Shown here piece after piece: positions 1 to 9,426 of a stretch of DNA of 64,000 bases. The position numbers and the translations under genes are program-made. The stretch is from positions 124,001 to 188,000 of the forward strand of contig CAIOYC010000009.1 in assembly GCA_903862425.1 (NCBI GenBank). Direction: 5' to 3'. Position 1 is the first letter of the stretch, and every line of letters starts with the position of its first letter. The stretch comes from an uncultured Caulobacterales bacterium. GTDB taxonomy: Bacteria; Pseudomonadota; Alphaproteobacteria; Caulobacterales; Caulobacteraceae. Under the pieces are notes generated by a model that did not search any database, had not been told where the DNA came from, and saw only the letters and a list, made by a program, of their open reading frames with translations.

Positions 1-2235
1 GGCACTTCCAAGACAGTGAACTTCGACCTGTCCGAGATGGGCGACACGCCGCGCACGATGGGCAATGTGGTGTCCTATCTGAACTCCAAGCTCAGCGCGG
101 CCGGGGTCTATACCCGCTTCGGCGACACCATGACCGCCGGCACTGCGCAGACGGTGACTGTGAACGGGACGGCCCAGACCGTCTCCACCACGGCTAATAC
201 CTATTCGCTGGTGATCAAGGGCAGTCCCCTCGAGACCCTGACCATGACGCCCGCCACCTCGACCGCGGCTGTCTACCTCACCTCGACACAGGGCGCGCCA
301 GGCAAGACCACCACCACGGTCACGCCTTCCACCAACGGCGCCGGCTCGACCGTCACCACCACGACGGGCGCCTCGGACGTGGCGTCGATCATCACCAAGC
401 TGGACGGCGGCTCTGACGCCGTGGCGACCAGCGCCAGCGACGGGGTGGTGTCCAACACCACTGTGGCCAACACGCCGACCGCCGTGCGCGCCACCGCCAC
501 CGGACCGGACGGCTCGCTCTACGTGCTGGCCGATATCAATGCGACGACGGCGGATAAGCAGGCCCTGAACGGCACGTCCGACGTGGCGCTGATGAAGTAC
601 GATTCGGCGGGCAACCTGCTCTATACGCGCACGCTCGGCGCGGCGAACGACGCCAACGGTTACGCCATCGCCGTCTCGCCGGACGGGAGCCAGGTGGCCA
701 TCGCCGGGACCACGACCGGCCCGCTCGACACCTCAGATTCGAGCCAGGCCGCCGACACGACCTCGGGCTTCCTCTCCGTTTTCTCCTCGGCAGGGGAGGA
801 GCAGTGGACCCAGACCCGCGCCTCCAGCGCCACCGATGCGCCCACCGCCGTCACCTTCGGCGCCAACGGTCAGGTGTTCGTCGCCGGCACGACCCAGGGC
901 GCCATCATCGGCGGCGGCGGCCAGGTGGGCGGGCAGGACAGCTATATCGAGGGCTTCACCGGCAAACAGGTGACCGCCGGCAACGGGACCAAGAGTTGGG
1001 TCTCCTCCATCAGTTTCAACCAGCAGTTCGGCACCACCGCCACGGACACGCCGAGCGGCGTCGCCGTCTCCGGCAATTCGCTTTATGTCGCCGGGACGGA
1101 GAACGGCCATGCGGTGGTGCGCCAGTACGCGCTTCAGACCTCCGGCGCGCCGACCCTGGCCGCAACCCAGGACCTCGGCGACCTGCAGGGCGGGGAGGTG
1201 GCGGGCATCTCCGTCGCCGCCGACGGCTCGCTGATCGTCGCCGGCGCCACCCACAACGGCGCACTCAGCGGCGCGGTGGGTCAGGCCTACGGCTCTGGCA
1301 AGGAGGGTTTCGTCGCCACCCTCGGCGCGGACCTGACACCGAATACGGTGAACTATGTCGCTGCGCCCTCTGACTTCAGCGCCACCTCGATGACGGTCTC
1401 CAACGGCCAGGTCTATCTCGCCGGCAAGCTGGCCCAGTCCCCGGCTACGGGCCAGACCACCGGCTCGGCCGCCTATGTGGCACAGGTGGATCCGGCCAGC
1501 GGCGCGGTCGGCTGGTCGCGCACCTTGCAGGGCCGCGACGGTATCGACGCCCCGACCAGCGTGGCGGTGGCGCAGGGCGGGACCTCGTCCCTCGACGCCC
1601 TGGGCCTACCCTCCGGCACCATCAGCTGGGCCAAGTCCACCACCATCGTCGGTAATTCCAGCGTCCGCGCCGGCGACCAGTTCACCATCAAGGCCGGCGA
1701 CGGCCTCGCCCAGACTATCACCATCCAGCCCGACGACACCTATGTAACGCTGGCGGCGGAGATCAACCGCGTCACTGGCTATCAGGCCACCGCCACCACG
1801 ACGACAGTAAACGGCAAGAGCGTGCTGCAGATCGTGGCCGCCAACGCGCGCAACCCCGTCACCATAGCCGCCGGGCCCACCGGCAAGAACGCCCTCACGG
1901 CGCTCGGCCTCACGGCTGGCGAGATCACCCCGGACGCCACCCTTGGCAATGTCAGCCCCTACGGCGCGGCGGAGGGGACGGGCTCGAACGCCAAGTCGGT
2001 GCTCGGTCTCGTCCTACCCACGAGCATGGACATCTCCACCACGGCGGGGGCCAAGTCGGCGCTCACGGCGCTCCAACTGGCCATCGCCAAGGTTGAGAAC
2101 CTGTATCAGGACATGTCTACCCCGTCGAAAAGCAGCACGAGCAGCAATCAGCAGGCCCTCTCGTCTACCCTGTCGAACTATTATTCGGCCCAGCTTTCCA
2201 ACTACCAGTTGGCTCTGAGCCGCCTGGGCGGCTAG
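1..2235 (+). CDS. FlaEY-like flagellar regulatory/structural protein, 5'-truncated by window edge
   Basis: The frame is open from base 1, so the N-terminus lies outside the window; 744 residues are visible. The sequence is rich in Thr, Ser, Gly and Ala with almost no Cys. Its middle is a run of beta-propeller-like repeats (short phrases such as SLYVLADI, GNSLYVAG and DGSLIVAG about 45-50 residues apart). Around residues 560-650 there is a segment resembling the hook-IN motif of flagellar filament and hook-associated proteins (AGDQFTIKAG, then an NALTALGLTAG end). The C-terminus (SNYYSAQLSNYQLALSRLGG) looks like a flagellin-type D0 helix. This layout matches what I remember of Caulobacter FlaEY, a large protein affecting flagellin synthesis and assembly. 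The name is from memory; the flagellar association is inferred from the ends of the protein. Confidence 0.6.
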   Translation, partial: GTSKTVNFDLSEMGDTPRTMGNVVSYLNSKLSAAGVYTRFGDTMTAGTAQTVTVNGTAQTVSTTANTYSLVIKGSPLETLTMTPATSTAAVYLTSTQGAPGKTTTTVTPSTNGAGSTVTTTTGASDVASIITKLDGGSDAVATSASDGVVSNTTVANTPTAVRATATGPDGSLYVLADINATTADKQALNGTSDVALMKYDSAGNLLYTRTLGAANDANGYAIAVSPDGSQVAIAGTTTGPLDTSDSSQAADTTSGFLSVFSSAGEEQWTQTRASSATDAPTAVTFGANGQVFVAGTTQGAIIGGGGQVGGQDSYIEGFTGKQVTAGNGTKSWVSSISFNQQFGTTATDTPSGVAVSGNSLYVAGTENGHAVVRQYALQTSGAPTLAATQDLGDLQGGEVAGISVAADGSLIVAGATHNGALSGAVGQAYGSGKEGFVATLGADLTPNTVNYVAAPSDFSATSMTVSNGQVYLAGKLAQSPATGQTTGSAAYVAQVDPASGAVGWSRTLQGRDGIDAPTSVAVAQGGTSSLDALGLPSGTISWAKSTTIVGNSSVRAGDQFTIKAGDGLAQTITIQPDDTYVTLAAEINRVTGYQATATTTTVNGKSVLQIVAANARNPVTIAAGPTGKNALTALGLTAGEITPDATLGNVSPYGAAEGTGSNAKSVLGLVLPTSMDISTTAGAKSALTALQLAIAKVENLYQDMSTPSKSSTSSNQQALSSTLSNYYSAQLSNYQLALSRLGG

Positions 2236-2298
2236 CAAAGGTTCCCGTGACGCGCACCTGCCCTTGCGCCATGGGGCGGGGAGTTTTAGGCCAGTCCC

Positions 2299-2964
2299 AT
2301 GAACGCTCTGCAGGATCGCCGCGTCCAGATCGCCATCGGGGCGGTGGTCGCCATTCTTCTCGCCCTGTTGCTGGCGGTATTCATGCTGCGCCAGCCCAAG
2401 CCTTCCGCCAAGGAGCAGGCCGCCGCCGCAGACAAGGGTGCGCTGCAGGTCGATCTCGCCGAAGGTAAGGTCAGCCAGACCAAGCCGCTGCGCTGCTTCG
2501 TCAACGGGCAGTATGTGGGCGATTTCGCCGTGCTCGAATGCGCCAAGCGCAATGGCGTGGCGGCCCAGGCCCTCGATGTCGGCCTCGATCCCGCGACCGG
2601 TCAGGTGGCGGCGGGAGGCGGGACTACCGCGCCGCTCCAGCCTCTGCCCGCGCCGACCTCCTCCGCCGCGCCCGCGCCGGCCGCGCCCGAACTGGCCGAG
2701 GGGACGCCGCCGCCGGGCAATACCGGCGACTGCCTGCGCTACTCCGGCGGCGAATGGCGCGGCGCGGGGCAGGGGCTTTCCCTCGGCCAATGCGTACGTG
2801 TACTGTTCGACGGCCGCTGCGTACGTCAGGGCGACGCGCTTTACGGCCGTTCGGGCTCGCAGACCATTCGCCTCCTGCCCGGCCGGGTGGAGGTCTCGCC
2901 CGACAACCGCAACTTCCGCACCCTGGTAACCCAGGACCAGGATTGCGCGCTGCCGCCGGGCTGA
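2299..2964 (+). CDS. hypothetical single-pass membrane protein with periplasmic Cys-containing domain
   Basis: A 221-residue protein of unrecognised family. Residues 9-30 form one hydrophobic segment (IAIGAVVAILLALLLAVFML) after a short positive N-terminus, so the rest should lie in the periplasm. A Pro/Ala-rich linker (about residues 105-138) separates two small halves. Each half has Cys residues that could form disulfides: two near residues 55-75 and four in the C-terminal half. It sits 63 bases after the FlaEY-like gene and 42 bases before the next small gene on the same strand, so co-transcription is likely. Codon use is high in third-position GC like the neighbours, which supports it being real. 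No function can be assigned. Confidence 0.75.
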   Translation: MNALQDRRVQIAIGAVVAILLALLLAVFMLRQPKPSAKEQAAAADKGALQVDLAEGKVSQTKPLRCFVNGQYVGDFAVLECAKRNGVAAQALDVGLDPATGQVAAGGGTTAPLQPLPAPTSSAAPAPAAPELAEGTPPPGNTGDCLRYSGGEWRGAGQGLSLGQCVRVLFDGRCVRQGDALYGRSGSQTIRLLPGRVEVSPDNRNFRTLVTQDQDCALPPG

Positions 2965-3006
2965 CGGCGCTTTCGCGAGTCGCTCCAAGGCGTGTAGGAT
3001 GAATAC

Positions 3007-3396
3007 ATGAAGCGTCTCATCCTCGCGCTTGGCCTCGGCGCCGCGCTCCTGGCCCCCATGGGGCTCGTCGGTTGCGATACCTCGCCGCGCCCGCCCGGCG
3101 ATACGGGCGTCTGCTTCCATTATGTGGCGCCCAAGGGGCAGAAGCCGCGCTTCAACGTACTGGCGCGCAACGTACCGACCCTGGAGTCCTGCGCTGCGCA
3201 ACTTGAGGCCATGCGGCTGCACTTCGTCATGCTCGGCGGCACCCAGACCGACATCACCGGCGCCTACCAGACCAAATTCCTGTTCCTCCAACGGGAAGGC
3301 ATCTTCATCGGCGATACCCTCGACGGCGCCAGCTACATCGCCCTGGTCCGCACAGGTGACGGACGCCTGGTCCCGCCCGGCACGCCTGCGCAATAA
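3007..3396 (+). CDS. hypothetical lipoprotein
   Basis: A 129-residue protein with a typical lipoprotein signal: positive start MKR, a hydrophobic core, then a lipobox-like LVGC at residues 20-23, so Cys23 is the probable lipidated residue. The mature part has a pair of Cys (near residues 35 and 60) and a compact hydrophilic domain with no motif I recognise. It follows the previous membrane protein closely and may act with it in the envelope. ATG at 3007 is taken as the start because it gives a complete signal peptide. Confidence 0.75.
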   Translation: MKRLILALGLGAALLAPMGLVGCDTSPRPPGDTGVCFHYVAPKGQKPRFNVLARNVPTLESCAAQLEAMRLHFVMLGGTQTDITGAYQTKFLFLQREGIFIGDTLDGASYIALVRTGDGRLVPPGTPAQ

Positions 3397-3445
3397 CGGT
3401 CCACAGCGTATCTCCGCGCTCAGGTTGACTCCGTACGCATGGCGT

Positions 3446-3460
3446 GAACGTAAATAGAAC
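3446..3460. promoter_or_regulatory. SOS (LexA) box upstream of ssb
   Basis: GAAC-GTAAATA-GAAC is an exact match to the alphaproteobacterial LexA operator form GAAC-N7-GAAC (same as GTTC-N7-GTTC on the other strand). It ends 53 bases before the ssb ATG, a position where bound LexA could block transcription. Control of ssb by LexA is known in related bacteria; here it is inferred from the motif. Confidence 0.7.
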
Positions 3461-3513
3461 AAACCTCAATGTGAGACCGTCCGTGCGGCGGTCTGGAGCG
3501 AAGGAACGAAGTC

Positions 3514-4020
3514 ATGGCAGGCAGCGTCAACAAGGTCATCCTGATCGGCAACCTGGGCAAGGACCCGGAAATCCGCACCCTCGGCTCCGGCGATCGCGTG
3601 GCCAATCTGCGCATCGCCACGTCCGAGACCTGGCGCGATCGGGCGTCGGGCGAGCGCAAGGAGAAGACCGAGTGGCACCAGGTGGTCATCTTCAACGAGA
3701 ACATCGTCAAGGTGGCCGAACAGTACCTGAAGAAGGGCTCCACGGTGTACGTCGAAGGTGCGATCCAGACCCGCAAGTGGACCGACCAGCAGGGCGTGGA
3801 GAAGTATTCCACCGAGATCGTGCTGCAGAAGTTCCGCGGCGAACTGACCATGCTCGGCGGTCGCAACCAGGGCGGCGATGAGGAAAGCGGCGGCTATGGC
3901 GGCGGGCGCAGCGACTACGGATCGGGTGGTGGCGGCGGCTTCAATCAGGGTCGTTCGCAGGAACGTTCGGGTCCGCGCGAGAGCTTCGCCGCCGACCTCG
4001 ACGACGAAATCCCGTTCTAG
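3514..4020 (+). CDS. ssb: single-stranded DNA-binding protein
   Basis: A 168-residue SSB. The N-terminal OB fold begins [20 protein letters not shown] and contains [19 protein letters not shown], typical of bacterial SSB. After residue about 115 comes a Gly/Ser/Arg-rich flexible tail, and the extreme C-terminus is DLDDEIPF, the acidic tip that recruits DNA repair and replication proteins. Length is normal. AAGGA lies just before the ATG. A LexA-type box upstream suggests damage induction. It protects single-stranded DNA during replication, recombination and repair. Confidence 0.98.
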   Translation: MAGSVNKVILIGNLGKDPEIRTLGSGDRVANLRIATSETWRDRASGERKEKTEWHQVVIFNENIVKVAEQYLKKGSTVYVEGAIQTRKWTDQQGVEKYSTEIVLQKFRGELTMLGGRNQGGDEESGGYGGGRSDYGSGGGGGFNQGRSQERSGPRESFAADLDDEIPF

Positions 4021-4037
4021 GCTGAACGACCGGTCCG

Positions 4038-4433
4038 ATGGCGCGCATAGCCGAGTGCCAGTGCGGCGCCGTGCGCGCGCTCTGCGAGGGTGATCCGGTG
4101 CGCGTCTCGGTCTGCCATTGCCTGGCCTGCCAGCGCCGCTCGGGTAGCGCCTTCGCCGCCCAAGCCCGCTTTCTCAAAGATCTCGTGACGGTGACCGGCG
4201 AGACCCGCGTCTATGTGCGTGTGGCCGATAGCGGGCAGCGGGCGTTCCACGACTTCTGTGTCGCCTGCGGCTCCACCATCGCCTATCGCATCGAGGACCA
4301 GCCCGACCTGACCGCCATCCCCCTCGGCGCATTCGCCGACCCGGACTTCCCTGCTCCGCGCTTTTCAGTCTACGAGGCGCGCAAACACGCCTGGACTGAG
4401 GTGCTCGGCGATGAGGTCGAGCATTTCGACTGA
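4038..4433 (+). CDS. GFA family zinc-binding protein
   Basis: A 131-residue protein with the cysteine pattern of the GFA (glutathione-dependent formaldehyde-activating enzyme-like) fold: CQCG near residue 8, CHCLAC near residues 26-31, and CVACGS near residue 74. These cysteines bind zinc. Most members of this family have no proven substrate, so a formaldehyde role should not be assumed. The gene starts 17 bases after ssb and may be read through from it. It converges with the histidine kinase gene, leaving only 16 bases between them. Confidence 0.88.
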   Translation: MARIAECQCGAVRALCEGDPVRVSVCHCLACQRRSGSAFAAQARFLKDLVTVTGETRVYVRVADSGQRAFHDFCVACGSTIAYRIEDQPDLTAIPLGAFADPDFPAPRFSVYEARKHAWTEVLGDEVEHFD

Positions 4434-4449
4434 TCGTTTCGTGGGCGAC

Positions 4450-6006
4450 CTAGGCGGCCACGCTGATGGTGGCGCGGCGGTTGTCGATCACCCGCTCCAT
4501 GGCGGCGAACAGCAGTTCCGGCTTGATCGGCTTCTCCACCACCGCGTCCATGCACTGGGCCATATAGGCCAGCGCGTCTTGCGGATCGGCATTGGCGGTG
4601 AGGGCGATCACCGGGGTCTGGGCGATCGTGGGATCGGCGCGGATCAGCCGCAGGGCCTCGATCCCTCCCATACGCGGCATGCGGATGTCCATCAGGACCA
4701 GGTCGAAGTGATTGGCCTTCATCGCCGCAACCGCCTCGTCGCCATCCTCTACCGAGACCGCTTCGCAGCCGGCGATGGCCATCAGCTTTTCCGCCACGAA
4801 GCGGTTGGTGGGATTATCGTCGGCGATCAGCACGCGCCAGCCGCCGGTCTCCGCCGTGCTGTCGGGGCAGGACTCGGCCACCGGCGGCGGCAGGTGGTAG
4901 AGCACCATCTCGAACTCGAAGGTCGCGCCCTGACCCAGGACGCTGTTCGCCCGGATGGTGCCGTTCATCTTCTCCAAGAGTTGTTTGCAGACGGATAGGC
5001 CGAGGCCGGCGCCGCCCTGCATCCGGCCGCTCTCCGTCTGGGCGAAGGGGTCGAAGATGATGGCCAACCGGTCCTCCGGTATGCCCGGCCCCTGATCGCG
5101 CACCGCGCCCTTGAGGATCACGTAAAGGTCCTCGCGCCGGGCGGAGAGGCTGACCTCCACCACCCCCTCCGTGGCGAACTTCAGCGCGTTACCGATCAGG
5201 TTGTTGAACACCTGCTTGATGCGGATGGCGTCGCCGAGCGCCCAGAGGTCGGTCGGACCGTCATAGTCGAGCTTCAGCGTCAGGCCCGCTAGAGCCGCGC
5301 GGGCCGACCAAAGCGCTCCGGCTTCCTCCAGGATGGCCGAAACCTCGAACCCGTCCTCGTGCAGGTCCAGATTGCCCGCCTCGCCGCGGAAGAAGTCGAG
5401 CGAATCGCTCAGCAGTCGTAGCAACGTACCGCCCGACGACAGGATCGCGCTGACGTGCGGGCGTAGGCTTTCCTGCTCCAACTCGTGGTTGAGGATTTCC
5501 GCCACCGAAAGCACGCCGTTCAAGGGGGTACGGATTTCGTGGCTCATCACCGACAGGAATTCGGCCCGTTCCTTGAGCGCCTTTTCCGCCTGGCGAAGAT
5601 GCAGCAGGTTGTTTGCGTTGGCGAACTTCAACAGCGCCAGTGCAGAGCCCACGCCGACGAAACGACCGTCCTTGGTGACCAGGAAGCCCTTCAGAAGATC
5701 AGATGACCGGCCGCTCAGCGCATCGCGGGTGAAGTGGGTGACGTCGGCGTCGGCCTCCACCAGGATCGGGTTGGCGTCCATCAGGTTGGCGATAGGGCGA
5801 CAAGCATAAAGGGCGCGGCCGTACTGGCTGGCCATCTTCATGATGAAGGCGTTGCGCTCCACCACACCCACCGGCGCCCCGGCGTCATCGACGATGGCGA
5901 TGGCCAGTGTATCGGGCTCATTGTTGAACCGGTCGTAGATGTCGCCGCCGGGCGTGGAGGCTAGCGCCGGCTCCACGCTTTCCACCAGGTCCCACATGGT
6001 CTGCAT
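4450..6006 (-). CDS. hybrid histidine kinase with N-terminal CBS-like region, no membrane segment
   Basis: A 518-residue cytosolic hybrid kinase. Residues about 25-130 look like a pair of CBS-type ligand-binding modules (phrases FNNEPDTLAIAIVDDAGAPV and GFLVTKDGRFVGVGSALALL). HisKA follows with FLSVMSHEIRTPLNGVL, giving His156 as the phosphorylated residue. The ATPase domain has NLIGNALKFA (N box), DQGPGIP (G1) and GAGLGLSVC (G2). A receiver domain from residue 391 carries DD near 396, the acceptor Asp440 in LVLMDIRMP, and a Lys near 490. There is no transmembrane segment, so the signal is probably internal, perhaps a nucleotide bound by the CBS-like part. No partner regulator is adjacent. 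Confidence 0.9.
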   Translation of the reverse strand: MQTMWDLVESVEPALASTPGGDIYDRFNNEPDTLAIAIVDDAGAPVGVVERNAFIMKMASQYGRALYACRPIANLMDANPILVEADADVTHFTRDALSGRSSDLLKGFLVTKDGRFVGVGSALALLKFANANNLLHLRQAEKALKERAEFLSVMSHEIRTPLNGVLSVAEILNHELEQESLRPHVSAILSSGGTLLRLLSDSLDFFRGEAGNLDLHEDGFEVSAILEEAGALWSARAALAGLTLKLDYDGPTDLWALGDAIRIKQVFNNLIGNALKFATEGVVEVSLSARREDLYVILKGAVRDQGPGIPEDRLAIIFDPFAQTESGRMQGGAGLGLSVCKQLLEKMNGTIRANSVLGQGATFEFEMVLYHLPPPVAESCPDSTAETGGWRVLIADDNPTNRFVAEKLMAIAGCEAVSVEDGDEAVAAMKANHFDLVLMDIRMPRMGGIEALRLIRADPTIAQTPVIALTANADPQDALAYMAQCMDAVVEKPIKPELLFAAMERVIDNRRATISVAA

Positions 6007-6052
6007 CGCGCTATCCCCGGCCGCGGTTTGGGTTAGCCTTGGCGTCGAGGCG

Positions 6053-6111
6053 GTAAATAATGATCTAATTTCGCGCCGCCATTGCTATTTATGTGCTTTG
6101 AGTAAATAATG
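6053..6111. repeat. two copies of the 10-bp repeat GTAAATAATG in an AT-rich intergenic region
   Basis: GTAAATAATG occurs at 6053-6062 and again at 6102-6111, 49 bases apart (start to start), in the AT-rich gap between the divergent kinase and lipocalin-like genes. A spacing of nearly five helical turns would place both copies on the same DNA face. They may be regulator binding sites; no known consensus is recognised. Confidence 0.45.
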
Positions 6112-6155
6112 TCAATTCGATGAAGGTTTGAAGTATTCTGTATAGAGTGGGCAAA

Positions 6156-6692
6156 ATGAAGTATGCGGTGAAAACCTCAATGCTCGTAATTGTATCTTTT
6201 TTCGTGTTTGTGCTTGCAAGTGGGGTCTCGGCGGCAGAGCTCGCGGCTCCGCTGAAGCCGCTGGCCTTCCTGGTCGGACGCTGGGACGGCGGCGGGGTGG
6301 TGGCCGATACGGGCGGGACGGCCAAGGGCTTCTCCACGATCACCGTGGAGGCCAATGGCGGCGTCCTCCTGCGCAAGGACCATACCGCCCTGTTCGACAA
6401 GGCCGGCAAACTCACAGGAGGCTTCGACCAGGTGATGATGATCTATCCCGACGCGGGCGGCGTTCGCGCCGACTATTCGGATGGCCAGCACCTGATCCAC
6501 TACACTTCGGCCAGGGTCGAGCCGGGGCGGTCGGTAGAATTCATCGGCGACGCCCGACCCGGCGCGCCGACCTTCCGCCTCCGCTATGAGATCGAGGGGC
6601 CGGATGTGCTGACGGTCACCTTCGGCGTGGTCCCGCCCGGCCAGACCACCTTCCAGCCCATAGCTACAGGCGAACTCCACCGGGCGAAGTGA
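6156..6692 (+). CDS. secreted lipocalin-like protein of unknown function
   Basis: A 178-residue protein with a Sec signal peptide (MKYAVKTSMLVIVSFFVFVL, cleavage probably after SGVSAAE near residue 28). The mature part begins LKPLAFLVGRWDGGG, the opening strand typical of lipocalin/nitrobindin-like barrels, and ends with further beta-strand-rich sequence. I start at ATG 6156; a GTG nine bases upstream in frame is possible. The first 60 bases are unusually AT-rich for this genome, which may help translation initiation. The ligand is unknown. Confidence 0.75.
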   Translation: MKYAVKTSMLVIVSFFVFVLASGVSAAELAAPLKPLAFLVGRWDGGGVVADTGGTAKGFSTITVEANGGVLLRKDHTALFDKAGKLTGGFDQVMMIYPDAGGVRADYSDGQHLIHYTSARVEPGRSVEFIGDARPGAPTFRLRYEIEGPDVLTVTFGVVPPGQTTFQPIATGELHRAK

Positions 6693-6740
6693 CCGCGCTC
6701 CGGTAGCGTGTTTCGGGCGGGGGGTGTAAGGCCCCGCGCC

Positions 6741-7487
6741 ATGCGCCAATTCCTTCAGGCCCTGACCAATCTCGACGCCAAGGCGTGGCGCACTATCGCT
6801 ATCTCCTTCCTGCTGTTCGGCGGGGTGGGGATCGTGTTCGTGGTGGGCGCGCCGCTGCTCGGGCTGAACGGCGCGACCGCCGTGGAGCACTGGATGGGCG
6901 CGGGCGTGGCTGGTCCCTGGGCGCCGCTGATGGCGATCGGCGGTTTCACCCTCCTGGCCTTCCTGGGCGCGCCGCAGTTCGTACTGATCGCCGCCGCAGT
7001 GGTGGCTTTCGGCCCGACCCTCGGTTTCCTCTATAGCTGGCTGGGGACCGAGGTCTCGTCCATGGTGGGATTCTGGCTCGGTCGGCGCTTCGGGGCGCGG
7101 CTGCTGCGCGACTATGGCGGCAAAGGCCTGCGCCAGTTCACCGATCTCGTCGGCCGCAACGGCTTCTTCGCCAGTCTGATCGTGCGCCTGGTGCCGTCCG
7201 CCCCTTTCATCGTCGTCAACATGGCGGCGGGCGTCACGCCCATGCGTTGGTGGGCCTTCGCAGCGGGGACGGCCATCGGCATCGTGCCCAAGATCGCCGC
7301 CACCGCTTTTTTCGGCCATACCGTGGTCAGCGCCATGAGCGGCCAGGCCAAGGGTGTGAACTGGCTGAGCCTGATCGGCGTCGTGGCGGTCTGGCTGGCT
7401 ATCGGCCTAGTCGCCCGCTGGTGGCTGAAGCGTAGCGAGGCGCGAGCGGAGGGACGATCCGGCGATGATGAAACTTTACTGGGCTAG
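6741..7487 (+). CDS. TVP38/TMEM64 (VTT domain) family membrane protein
   Basis: A 248-residue inner-membrane protein with about five to six hydrophobic segments. The central part matches the VTT/DedA-related family: a Gly-rich GTEVSSMVGFWLGRRFG helix, then FFASLIVRLVPSAPFIVVNM with the conserved Arg and Pro, and AGVTPMRWWAFAAGTAIGI. Family members are thought to move lipids between leaflets or to affect membrane homeostasis; the substrate here is unknown. ATG 6741 is preferred over a GTG 33 bases upstream. Its end overlaps the start of the glutathione transferase gene by 23 bases, so the two are probably translated together. Confidence 0.88.
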   Translation: MRQFLQALTNLDAKAWRTIAISFLLFGGVGIVFVVGAPLLGLNGATAVEHWMGAGVAGPWAPLMAIGGFTLLAFLGAPQFVLIAAAVVAFGPTLGFLYSWLGTEVSSMVGFWLGRRFGARLLRDYGGKGLRQFTDLVGRNGFFASLIVRLVPSAPFIVVNMAAGVTPMRWWAFAAGTAIGIVPKIAATAFFGHTVVSAMSGQAKGVNWLSLIGVVAVWLAIGLVARWWLKRSEARAEGRSGDDETLLG

Positions 7488-8106
7488 GGGAACCTGCGCG
7501 CTCGCCGCGCACATCGCGCTGGAGGAGGCGGGGGCGGCCTATGAGACCGAGCGCGTGGATTTCGCCACCGCCGGCCAGCGCTCGCCGGAATATCTCAAGA
7601 TCAATCCCAAGGGCCGTGTGCCGGCGCTGGTCACCGATCGCGGCGTGCTGAGCGAAAACCCGGCGATCCTGGGCTACATCGCCGAGACCTTCCAAGACGC
7701 CAAGCTCGCGTCCATCGCCGACAGCTTCGCCTTCGCGCAGATGCAGGCCTTCAACCTCTTCCTGTGCGCCACCGTGCATCCGGCCTTCGCTCACCGGTTC
7801 AGGCCCGAGCGTTATGCCGAATCGGACGAGGCCAAGGCCGACGTGAAGGCCAAGGCCCCGGCGGCGCTGGCCGATCACTTCCGCCTGATCGAAGACCGGT
7901 TTTCAGATGGCCGCACATGGGTGAACGGCGACGCCTATTCGGTGTCGGATCCCTACCTCTACGTCTTTACCCGCTGGCTGTTTCGCGACGGTATGGGCGA
8001 CCCGCACCGGTTCCCGCACAGCCTGGCGCACATGACGCGGGTCGATTGCCGACCCGCTGTGCAGCGGGTGCTGGCGGCCGAGGACGACGTCGCCATCGCG
8101 CCCTGA
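7465..8106 (+). CDS. glutathione S-transferase family protein (beta-class-like)
   Basis: A 213-residue protein. The N-terminal thioredoxin-like domain starts MMKLYWARGTCALAAHIALE; Cys11 sits where bacterial beta-class GSTs carry their catalytic Cys. NPKGRVPALV contains the conserved cis-Pro and SENPAILGYIAE the gamma-glutamyl-binding turn. The all-helical C-terminal domain includes the N-capping motif region YSVSDPYLYVF. It should conjugate or bind glutathione; the substrate cannot be read. Two adjacent ATGs occur (7465 and 7468). Confidence 0.93.
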   Translation: MMKLYWARGTCALAAHIALEEAGAAYETERVDFATAGQRSPEYLKINPKGRVPALVTDRGVLSENPAILGYIAETFQDAKLASIADSFAFAQMQAFNLFLCATVHPAFAHRFRPERYAESDEAKADVKAKAPAALADHFRLIEDRFSDGRTWVNGDAYSVSDPYLYVFTRWLFRDGMGDPHRFPHSLAHMTRVDCRPAVQRVLAAEDDVAIAP

Positions 8107-8280
8107 TCCCAGCTCGCTTCGCGGGTGGGGCAAATGGTCCGAACGCCGCATCCAGTTCGGGGAATAAGCCCTTGAAATCCGGGCTCTCGCGGTGCAGAGG
8201 TCGCACTCGCCCTGAAGACTTCGGAAATGAGCCGCGCTAGGGGACAGCGCAGGTTTCATCCTCGGTAAGCGGAGCGATAG

Positions 8281-9360
<1,080 letters not shown>

Positions 9361-9426
9361 TCCTACTCGGGTTCGTCCATCGGGATGTTTCCATCCCGAT
9401 TCCAAGTGTTCCGACGGAGATGAAGC

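Noticed and set aside
2014-3462. 482-codon minus-strand frame over three plus-strand genes
   Set aside because: Arg/Gly/Ala-rich shadow without domain, opposite to genes with signal peptides and good codon bias.
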